NCBI GenBank assembly: GCA_002027195.1
Contig: MWJO01000075.1
Span: 1-42,978, forward strand
Direction: 5' to 3'
DNA: 42,978 nt
DNA from: Streptomyces sp. GKU 895
Lineage (GTDB): Bacteria; Actinomycetota; Actinomycetes; Streptomycetales; Streptomycetaceae
This document shows positions 36,643 through 42,978 of this stretch, piece after piece; the first letter of the stretch is position 1, and each line of letters begins with the position of its first letter. The notes beneath the pieces are model-generated. The model did not search any database and was not told the origin of the DNA. It saw nothing but the letters and a program-made list of their open reading frames with translations. Both the position numbers and the translations under genes were made by a program.

Positions 36643-37258
36643 ATGGATCATGGCGGCGTGGATGCTCTCACCCCCTACCAACAGTCTCTGCGCGACCGGC
36701 TCCTCGCCGCCCCCGTGCTGCCCGCGCCAGCACCCTGGCAGCCGGTCTTCTCCCCGCGTCCCGCTTCTTGCGCACCGGTCGGCGGGCTGCTCGGCATCGG
36801 GTTCGCGACGCATCCCGACAGTGGGAACGACCTGGTCATGGTCGTCTCGCACGACGGCCACGGGCTCTTCGACGCCGTCAGCGGGGAGAAGATCGCCCGG
36901 GACCGGGATCCCGACGACGAGGACTGGACCCCCGGACGGTACCGCCGACCTGACCTGCCCGGGGCTCGGCCCGGTCGCCGGTGCCAGGGTGCACATCGCC
37001 GGGCTCTACGGCGGTGGACTGCACATGACGGCCGCCGGCGGATGGGGACTTGAGGTCGTGTACCCCGCCTGGCCCCACGAGCGGATCCTGCTCACCCACG
37101 GCAGCGGCATGCCGCACCGGGAACCGCACGGCGACGGATGGTGGCACGTCTTCCACTCGCACTACAGCGAGCTACGGGCCGTCGGCTTCTCCCCCTCCGG
37201 CCGCACCCTCGCCGTCGCCACCAGCAGCGACCTCACCCTCTGGACGCGCGCCACCTGA
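36643..37258 (+). pseudogene. Hypothetical protein with beta-propeller-like end, frameshifted
   Basis: Repaired length 204 aa. The first part has a helical start (LTPYQQSLRDRLLAAP) and strands GLLGIGFATHPDSGNDLVMVVS and HGLFDAVSGEKIARDRD. The rest, in another frame, has RVHIAGLYGGGLHMT, GLEVVYPAWPHERILLT and a WD-like end, LRAVGFSPSGRTLAVATSSDLTLW. Removing one base near 36944 joins the two at WTPDGTADL. No family recognised beyond WD-like repeat chemistry. ATG 36643 or GTG 36658 could be the start; neither has a strong ribosome site. Part of the Shedu accessory stretch. Confidence 0.6.
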
Positions 37259-37317
37259 AAGCCCCGACGCGGAAAATCAGTGGTCGCCCCTCATTCCCCG
37301 ACCCCACGCTGTACGCC

Positions 37318-37887
37318 ATGGAAGTACCCCAGCACCAGATCCGCGCCGTCCACACCCCGTCCACCGTCACCGTCTACCAGGCCTACTCGCCCGCGATCGG
37401 CCTCCCCGCCGCCCGCGACGGACGTTTCCCCGCCGCCTGGAAGCGCGACCGCATGACCTGGATCAAGCCCAGCTTCCTGTGGATGATGTACCGCTGCGGG
37501 TGGGGCACCAAGGAAGGCCAGGAGACCGTCCTGGCCGTGGAGATCACCCGCGACGGCTTCGAGTGGGCGCTGCGGAACTCGTGCCTGTCGAGCTACGTCC
37601 GCGAGGTCCACCCCGACCGGGCCACCTGGCAACGGCAGCTGAAGCGCTCCCCGGCCCGCGTGCAGTGGGACCCCGAGCGGGACCTGCGGCTGCGTCCCCT
37701 GCCGTACCGCTCCCTGCAACTCGGCCTGTCCGGCGAGGCGGCCCGGCGTTATGCCGACGAGTGGACGGTGGCCATCAGCGACGTGACGCCGCTCGCACAT
37801 GAGATCTCTGCGCTGGTCAAGGATGGCGATCTCGGCTCCGCGGCCCGGCTACTGCCGCCCGAGCGCCCCTTTCCCACCCCGGAGTGA
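37318..37887 (+). CDS. DUF4291 protein
   Basis: 189 aa, close to the family's full length. Diagnostic blocks: IRAVHTPSTVTVYQAYSPAIG, RMTWIKPSFLWMMYRCGWGTKEGQE, VLAVEITRDGFEWAL and VQWDPERDLRLRPLPYRSLQLGL. DUF4291 proteins are widespread and of unknown activity. The gene lies on the same strand after the Shedu-linked genes. Its 3' end overlaps the convergent MFS gene by 39 bp. Confidence 0.9.
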   Translation: MEVPQHQIRAVHTPSTVTVYQAYSPAIGLPAARDGRFPAAWKRDRMTWIKPSFLWMMYRCGWGTKEGQETVLAVEITRDGFEWALRNSCLSSYVREVHPDRATWQRQLKRSPARVQWDPERDLRLRPLPYRSLQLGLSGEAARRYADEWTVAISDVTPLAHEISALVKDGDLGSAARLLPPERPFPTPE

Positions 37888-39110
37888 ACACAGACAGGCA
37901 GGAAGCGCGCTCAGCGTCATCCCGGTCGCCCCGATCCACAGCGTGCCGCCGGACCGACCGTCGAGCCCGCCGCCCCGCCCAGCAGCCCGCCCAGCGGAAT
38001 GCCGCCCCAGGACACGAAACGGGCCGTCGCACTCATCCGACCCAGCAAGTGGTCCGGCGTCAGGGCCTGTTGAAGGCTCGATTGCGCCACGACACGGACG
38101 ACCCCACCCAAGGAGAGCGCCGCAAGGCCCAGTGCCGCCACGTACACGCTCCAACCCGGTCGCGCCATCGGCATCAAGGCCGTCAGCGGGCAGGTCACCA
38201 AGGGGGCCAGCCAGATGACCCGTCCCTGCCCCACGCGCGCCGCGACCCGCCCGGCCATCAGCGCGCCCAGCAACGCACCACACCCCATCCCGGACAGGAC
38301 AAGGCCGACGCCGAAGGAGGCGAGGCCCAGCTCCCGGGCAAGGTGGACCATCAGCATGGTCTGGTACACGACCAGGGAGAGGTTGAAGACGGCGTCCCCG
38401 AGGACGGTCGCGCGCAGGGCGGGATGGTCCAGGACGAATCTCACGCCCTCTCTGATCTCCCGTCCCAGCCGCGGGTGTTCACGGGGCACCGCCCTCGGTT
38501 CGCGGGTCCGGATGCCCGTCGCCAGCAGCCCCGACACAGCCATGCCCGCCGCACTCACCAACAGCGTCGCGGGCGCGCCCACCGCACCGATGAGGGGACC
38601 CGCCATCGCCGGCCCGCCGACGCTGGTCACCGAACGGATAGCGGAGAGCGCCGAGTTGCCCTCGACGAGCCGTTCGCGCCCCACCAGCTGCGGCAGCCAA
38701 CTGACGTACGCGACATCGAAGAAGACGGTCAGCACGCCGTGCACGAGGGCCACCGCGTAGAGCCACCAGACGGTCAGCACGCCCACCCACCACGCCACCG
38801 GGATCGTCAACAGGGCCAGCGCCCTGGCCAGATCGGTGCCGATCACCACCGGTCGTTTCCGCACCCGGTCCACCCACGCCCCCGCCGGCAGCCCCACCAG
38901 GAGCGAGCCCAGCGTGGTCATGGCGGTCAGCAGCCCGACCTGGAACTCGTCCGCCCGCAACGCCACGATCGCGACCAGCGGCAGCGCCAGAAAGAGGACG
39001 CGATCGCCGAGCTGCCCCAGCGCGGTGGCGGCGAACAGACGCCGGAAATCCGGCTCGCGGAGCAGCCCGGAGGTGGCCGCCGTGAGCGATGCGGTCGGCG
39101 TACGACTCAT
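37849..39110 (-). pseudogene. MFS transporter (enterobactin-exporter-like), frameshifted near C-terminus
   Basis: Twelve-TM MFS protein, about 420 aa after repair. N-terminus LREPDFRRLFAATALGQLGDRVLFLALPLVA and AGAWVDRVRKRPVVI (motif A) are typical of the EntS/MFS-3 group of small-molecule exporters. The sequence breaks near 37945; adding one base restores GGTLWIGATGMTLSALPACL and a TAG at 37849-37851. The start ATG 39110 overlaps the GntR stop by 4 bp, so regulator and pump form one operon. Substrate unknown. Confidence 0.85.
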
Positions 39111-39844
39111 CCGACGTCGGCCTTGAACTCGTACACGACTTCCCGGCATCCGTCCGGGACGACCATGTCCGCGGTCTCCACCGGGCGTCCGCCGGTGTCG
39201 TAGAGGGTCCGCTCGATCAGCAGCACCAGGTCCCCCGCTGCGATACCCAGCAGATGCGCCTGCGCCGGGGTCGCGCGAGCCGGACGCGGAAGTTCTGCGA
39301 CGGTCTCGACCTGTACGCCGATCGAGCGCATCCGCGCCACCACGCCCCGGCCGGCCAGTGGACCTCGCTCGGGCAGCGTGACCGGCGTTCCGTCCGTGAT
39401 GGCCAACGGCTCCCAGGATTGCGAAAGTTGCACGGGCCGGCCGTCGGCGAGGAACTCGTAGTGCGTGGTGACGCAGAGGTCGCCGGGAGCGATGGCCAGC
39501 CGCTCGGCGATCGGCTCGGGCGCGGGGACGCCCGTCTCGCTGTGCGCGTCCCAGGAGTCGGCCCTGCCACGCTCCTCCGGAACGGCCCACCCGCGGTACC
39601 GGGAGCGGATCATCCGGAGGCGTTCGCGCGGTGTGCGGACGTAGGTGCCGGAGCCCGCGCGGCCTTCGAGCAGGCCCTCGGCGATCAGCCGGTCGACGGC
39701 CCGCTGTGTGACGTTGCGTCCGACGCCGTACTCCTCGGCGAGCCGCGCCCGCGACGGAAGCCGTCCGCCGACGGCCCACTCCCCCGCGAGGATCCGCGCA
39801 CGCAGCGCGTCGGCCACGGCGAGGTAGGGCGCTGGTCGGGGCAT
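39107..39844 (-). CDS. GntR/HutC-family regulator with UTRA domain
   Basis: 245 aa. N-terminal winged helix: YLAVADALRARILAGEWAVGGRLPSRARLAEEYGVGRNVTQRAVDRLIAEGLLE (about 7-60) with the wing GSGTYV. The C-terminal UTRA ligand domain spans about 80-240 (TTHYEFLADGRPVQLSQSWEP, GDLVLLIERTLYDTGGRPVE). It is the first gene of an operon with the MFS pump, so it probably represses both in response to a pump substrate. Direct repeats of GAAAGCTACTG lie just upstream of its start. Confidence 0.95.
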   Translation of the reverse strand: MPRPAPYLAVADALRARILAGEWAVGGRLPSRARLAEEYGVGRNVTQRAVDRLIAEGLLEGRAGSGTYVRTPRERLRMIRSRYRGWAVPEERGRADSWDAHSETGVPAPEPIAERLAIAPGDLCVTTHYEFLADGRPVQLSQSWEPLAITDGTPVTLPERGPLAGRGVVARMRSIGVQVETVAELPRPARATPAQAHLLGIAAGDLVLLIERTLYDTGGRPVETADMVVPDGCREVVYEFKADVG

Positions 39845-39880
39845 CTGCGACTCTCCGGGTGCCGGCTCTCCAGGACGTCG

Positions 39881-39910
39881 GAAAGCTACTGCACCGCGCG
39901 AAAGCTACTG
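39881..39910. promoter_or_regulatory. Direct repeat, candidate GntR operator
   Basis: GAAAGCTACTG at 39881-39891 and 39900-39910, 19 bp apart start to start, about two helical turns, 37 to 66 bp upstream of the GntR ATG. AT-richer than the surroundings. Likely autoregulatory site. Confidence 0.5.
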
Positions 39911-39938
39911 GAGCAGGAGCATCCCCGGTCACCGGCCC

Positions 39939-40705
39939 TCAGACCCGCTCCGCCAGGAACTCCTCCCACGTCCGCTTGCCCTTCTCCGCCCCTTCCAGCG
40001 TGAGGTTCGCCCCCGCCCGATAGGCCTTCCCGGCCTTCCCCGGAATCCGGACCGCAGCCTCAACCGACGCCGTGCGCCCCGGCGTTCGAGGTAGGGCCGG
40101 GCCAGCTCGGCGATGTCGTAGGCCTGCGGGCCCGCCATGTCCGGGACCCGGCCCGCGGGCTCCCCCAGCGTCAACTCGACCAGCCTTGCCGCGACTTCCG
40201 CCGAGTCGACCGGCTGGAGGCGCAGGCCGCCCGGTACCGGCAGGACCGGGAGCTTTGTCATCTTCTCGATCATCGTCAGGGTCAGGTCGTGGAACTGGGC
40301 CGCCCGCAGGGTCGTCCAGGGGATGCCCGAGTCGGCGATCGCCCGCTCCGAGTCCAGCTTGGTGCGCAGCCAGGCCAGCGGGACGCGGTCCGCGCCGATG
40401 ACCGAGATGTAGACGACGTGGCGGACTCCGGCCGCCCGGGCCGCCCGTACCAGCGTGCGGGTCGCCTCGTCGTCGCCCTTGGGGCCGCCGGCGAGATGGA
40501 GGACCGTGTCGACACCGGCCAGTGCCGCGTCGACGCCCTCGCCCGTCATCAGGTCGCCGGTGACGTACTCGACCCCGTCCCCGCCCCGGCGCTCACGGCG
40601 GCTGAGGACCCGCACCGTGCGGCCCGCCGCCCGCAGCAGCGGGACGGCGTGGCCGCCCAGGGTGCCCGTGCCACCGGTGACGAGGATGGTTTCCGCCTGC
40701 TTCAT
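39939..40705 (-). pseudogene. NmrA/SDR-a NAD(P)-binding protein, frameshifted near C-terminus
   Basis: Repaired length 255 aa. Rossmann motif ILVTGGTGTLGGHAVPLL (residues 7-24), then VEYVTGDLMTGEGVDAALAGVDTVLHLAG, VYISVIGADRVPLAWLRTKLDSERAIADSGIPWTTLRAAQFHD, typical of NmrA-like and NAD-dependent epimerase/dehydratase proteins. Adding one G near 40078 (GGGGGCGC) restores a clean tail (RTASVEAAV...WEEFLAERV) and TGA at 39939-39941. Substrate unknown; such proteins act as redox sensors or reductases. 94 bp from the GntR gene. Confidence 0.85.
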
Positions 40706-40803
40706 GACCGCTTCCGTTTCGTCGAGCGAACTGCCTTCGGCGGTATGACGCGGCGGGCCGGAGCGATGTGACAGGCGGAAGATGTTTTTTTCGTCGGCGA
40801 GTA

Positions 40804-40849
40804 ACTCAGACCGTGCGGTGACTCAGATCGTGCGGTGACTCAGATCGTC
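40804..40849. repeat. 17-bp tandem repeat at the end of the alcohol dehydrogenase gene
   Basis: Period-17 tandem repeat of ACTCAGATCGTGCGGTG: copies at 40804-40820 (one mismatch), 40821-40837, and a partial copy from 40838 that overlaps the adh stop codon. Each copy carries the stop TGA on the minus strand. A 7-T run lies beside it at 40785-40791. Confidence 0.8.
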
Positions 40850-41883
40850 GCCGTGTCGATCACGAACCGGTACCGGACGTCGCTCGCCAGCACCCGCTCG
40901 TACGCCTCGTTGATCTCCGAGGCGCTGATCAGCTCGATCTCCGCACCGAACCCGTGCTCCGCGCAGAAGTCCAGCATCTCCTGGGTCTCCTGGATGCCGC
41001 CGATACCGGAACCGGCGAGGGTCTTGCGGCCGCCGATCACCGAGAAGAGGTTGAGCTTGACCGGCTCCTCGGGGGCGCCGACGTTCACGAAGGCGCCGTC
41101 CGTCTTCAGCAGGGACAGGTAGGCGTCGAGGTTCAGCGGGGCCGAGACCGTCGACAGGATCAGGTCGAAGGTGCCGGCCAGTTCCTTGAAGGTCGCCTCG
41201 TCGCTGGTGGCGTAGTAGTGGTCGGCGCCCAGCTTCAGACCGTCGTCCTTCTTGCGCAGGGACTGGGAGAGGACGGTCACCTCGGCGCCCAGCGCGTGCG
41301 CGATCTTCACGCCCATGTGGCCGAGGCCGCCCATGCCGAGGATTGCGACCTTCTTGCCGGGGCCGGCGTTCCAGTGCTTGAGCGGGGAGTACGTGGTGAT
41401 GCCCGCGCAGAGCAGGGGCGCGGCCTCGTCGAGGGAGAGGCCGTCGGGGATGCGGACGACGTACTTCTCGTCCACGACGATCTTCTCCGAGTAGCCGCCG
41501 TACGTGGGCTCGCCGTCCTTGCCGACGGCGTTGTACGTGCCGACCATGCCGCCGCCGGTGCAGTACTGCTCCAGGCCGGCCTTGCAGTTGTCGCACTCCC
41601 GGCAGGAGTCGACCATGCAGCCGACGCCCACCCGGTCGCCGACGGCGTACTTGGTGACGCCGGGGCCGACCTCGGAGACGACGCCCGCGATCTCGTGGCC
41701 GGGGACCATCGGGAAGATCGCCTCGCCCCAGCCCTCACGGGCCTGGTGGATGTCGGAGTGGCAGATGCCGGCGAACTTGATGTCGATCAGGACGTCGAAC
41801 TCGCCGACCGGGCGTCGCTCGATGGTGGTCCGCTCCAGCGGAGCCTTCGCGGCGGGGGCGGCGTACGCGGCAACGGTGGTCAT
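40840..41883 (-). CDS. Zinc-dependent NAD(P) alcohol dehydrogenase (CAD/YahK type)
   Basis: 347 aa. Medium-chain dehydrogenase oxidising alcohols or reducing aldehydes. Catalytic zinc: C41 (AGICHSD), H63-E64 (PGHE) and the Cys in LLCAGITTY (about 158). Structural zinc: four Cys in CRECDNCKAGLEQYC (about 94-108). Rossmann loop GMGGLGHMGVK. Closest to the broad-specificity AdhC/YahK/cinnamyl alcohol group, so NADPH-dependent aldehyde reduction is likely. ATG 41883 has AGGAGAA upstream. A hairpin and a palindrome lie in the divergent gap shared with the XRE gene. Confidence 0.95.
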   Translation of the reverse strand: MTTVAAYAAPAAKAPLERTTIERRPVGEFDVLIDIKFAGICHSDIHQAREGWGEAIFPMVPGHEIAGVVSEVGPGVTKYAVGDRVGVGCMVDSCRECDNCKAGLEQYCTGGGMVGTYNAVGKDGEPTYGGYSEKIVVDEKYVVRIPDGLSLDEAAPLLCAGITTYSPLKHWNAGPGKKVAILGMGGLGHMGVKIAHALGAEVTVLSQSLRKKDDGLKLGADHYYATSDEATFKELAGTFDLILSTVSAPLNLDAYLSLLKTDGAFVNVGAPEEPVKLNLFSVIGGRKTLAGSGIGGIQETQEMLDFCAEHGFGAEIELISASEINEAYERVLASDVRYRFVIDTATI

Positions 41884-41909
41884 GCGGGGTTCTCCTAGCG
41901 AGAGAGGGT

Positions 41910-41938
41910 CGTGCCCGGCTGCCTTCCGGCCGGGCACG
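41910..41938. promoter_or_regulatory. Hairpin in the adh leader
   Basis: 10-bp perfect stem CGTGCCCGGC / GCCGGGCACG with a 9-base loop, 27 bp upstream of the adh start. No T-tract on either strand, so probably not an intrinsic terminator; it may be an mRNA leader structure or operator. Confidence 0.5.
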
Positions 41939-41954
41939 ATGTCCAGCGTGCCCG

Positions 41955-41964
41955 AGCGATCGCT
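41955..41964. promoter_or_regulatory. AGCGATCGCT palindrome in divergent adh/XRE region
   Basis: Perfect 10-bp palindrome midway between adh and the XRE regulator gene (gap 41884-42054). Candidate operator for the MmyB-type XRE protein; a chance occurrence of this GC-rich palindrome is possible. Confidence 0.35.
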
Positions 41965-42054
41965 GTTCACCCAGGTCACAGCTCTGCGTACGTTCGCTGG
42001 TCCTACTACTGGCGGGGACAGGATGGTGGACCTACGACCGTGAATACTTGACGT

Positions 42055-42978
42055 ATGGACGAGAGAGCCGAGAGGGCAGGGGAGCAGGGCGGAGCCGGTG
42101 GCACGCTGGACCGGCGGGCCGAGCTCAGCGAGTTCCTGCGCACCCGGCGGGCCCGGCTGAAGCCGGAGGACGTGGGGCTGCCGGACTTCGGGCGGCACCG
42201 GCGGGTGCCGGGGCTGCGGCGCGAGGAGCTGGCACAGCTGGCGGGCGTCTCGGTGGCGTACTACACGCGCCTGGAGCAGGGCAACGGGCGGAACGTGTCG
42301 GCGGAGGTCCTCGACGCCATCGCCCGCGCGCTGCGGCTGAGCGACGCCGAGCACGCGCACCTGACCCATCTCGCGAAGCCGAAGCAGCACAAGAAGAAGC
42401 AGACGGCGCGCACGGAGCAGGTGCGCGGGGCGCTGGGGCAGCTGCTGGACGCCATGGAGGGCGTCCCGGCGTACATCACCGGCCGGCGTTCCGACATCCT
42501 CGTCTGGAACCGGATGGCCGCGGCCGTCTTCGGCGACTGGTCGGAGCTGCCGGCGCAGGAGCGGAACTGGGCGCGGCTGGTGTTCCTGCGGCCCGAGTAC
42601 CGCGACCTGTTCATGGAGTGGGACCAGAAGGCGTACGACATGGTCAGCTTCCTGCGCATGGACGCGGGCTGCCACCCCGACGACCCGCGCCTCGCCGCCC
42701 TCGTCGGTGAGCTCTCCGTCAAGAGCGATGACTTCAGGCGGCTGTGGGCCACCCACGACGTCAAGGAGAAGAGTTACGGCGTCAAGCACCTGATGCACCC
42801 GCTCGTCGGCGAACTCACCCTGAACTTCGAGTCGTTCCACCTGGCGGACGGCACGGACCAGGCCCTGATCACCTACTCCGCCGAGCCGGGCTCCCCGTCC
42901 GCCGACGCCCTGCGCCTGCTGGCGAGCTGGGGTACGGACGCGACCCGGGCGGGCCAGGCACTCGGCCGGGCACGCGAC
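42055..42978 (+). CDS. XRE-family regulator with MmyB-like ligand domain (C-terminus outside window)
   Basis: Frame open to the last base (308 codons so far). HTH region: ELSEFLRTRRARLKPEDVGLP and GLRREELAQLAGVSVAYYTRLEQG (about residues 23-80). The MmyB-type ligand-binding domain follows: LDAMEGVPAYITGRRSDILVWNRMAAAVFGDW and LVFLRPEYRDLFMEWDQ (about 125-190). These regulators often sit divergent to oxidoreductase genes they control, matching the adh gene here. Start ATG 42055 has no strong ribosome site; the gap has divergent promoters. Confidence 0.93.
   Translation, partial: MDERAERAGEQGGAGGTLDRRAELSEFLRTRRARLKPEDVGLPDFGRHRRVPGLRREELAQLAGVSVAYYTRLEQGNGRNVSAEVLDAIARALRLSDAEHAHLTHLAKPKQHKKKQTARTEQVRGALGQLLDAMEGVPAYITGRRSDILVWNRMAAAVFGDWSELPAQERNWARLVFLRPEYRDLFMEWDQKAYDMVSFLRMDAGCHPDDPRLAALVGELSVKSDDFRRLWATHDVKEKSYGVKHLMHPLVGELTLNFESFHLADGTDQALITYSAEPGSPSADALRLLASWGTDATRAGQALGRARD

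Noticed and set aside
1..42978. CRISPR array, rRNA, tRNA, integrative element with both ends
   Set aside because: No regularly spaced repeats, no RNA gene sequence or cloverleaf, and no paired attachment sites or transposase were seen.

Overview
The window is very GC-rich, with codon use skewed to G/C in the third position. Its gene content points to an actinomycete, almost certainly Streptomyces: mycothiol S-conjugate amidase (mca), GTP-type PEP carboxykinase, DUF4307, SigE-like sigma genes, MmyB-type XRE regulators, GTG/TTG starts and many 4-bp stop/start overlaps. No rRNA, tRNA, CRISPR array, intact insertion sequence or prophage was seen. Both ends cut a gene: a kinase at base 1 and an XRE regulator at base 42978.

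Layout. 1-5033 (minus strand) is a phospho-signalling island: Hanks kinase, YbjN-like protein, a signal-peptide/TM protein, then a vWA - PP2C - kinase triad of the TerY-P / E. coli yegL-yegK-yegI type. 5117-7115 is pckG with its terminator. 7446-11273 (plus) holds a hemolysin III-type membrane protein, a DHA2 drug exporter with TetR regulator, and a ubiquitin-like/Mut7-C protein. 11277-17716 (minus) is a four-gene, 4-bp-overlapping envelope-glycan operon: a processive GT2 glycosyltransferase, a GT-C glycosyltransferase, a polyprenyl-phosphate GT2 fused to GtrA, and a secreted galactose-oxidase-like copper-radical oxidase with all five metal/cofactor residues. 17856-19890 is a DUF255 thioredoxin-domain protein. 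Next to it lies a serine recombinase that has lost its 3' end. 21253-24452 is a large STAND ATPase with TPR repeats. 24504-34976 reads as streptomycete core: mca, DUF4307, greA, a DrrAB-type ABC exporter, ilvA, a MarR gene, a SigE-like sigma factor with a small TM protein, metB, a membrane-anchored helical protein and msrA. 35051-37887 is an accessory-looking stretch with a Shedu (DUF4263) anti-phage nuclease, two unclassified genes and DUF4291. 37849-42978 carries a GntR-MFS pair, an NmrA-type reductase, a zinc alcohol dehydrogenase and the partial XRE regulator.

An important caveat is that about twelve genes, including housekeeping ones such as metB (twice), are interrupted by single-base indels, nearly all in runs of G or C. 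The intact second half continues in another frame each time. This looks more like uncorrected sequencing error than mass gene decay, so the 'pseudogene' entries below should be read as 'frameshifted in this sequence'. The most interesting candidate systems are the copper-oxidase/glycosyltransferase operon, the kinase/phosphatase/vWA island and the Shedu neighbourhood.
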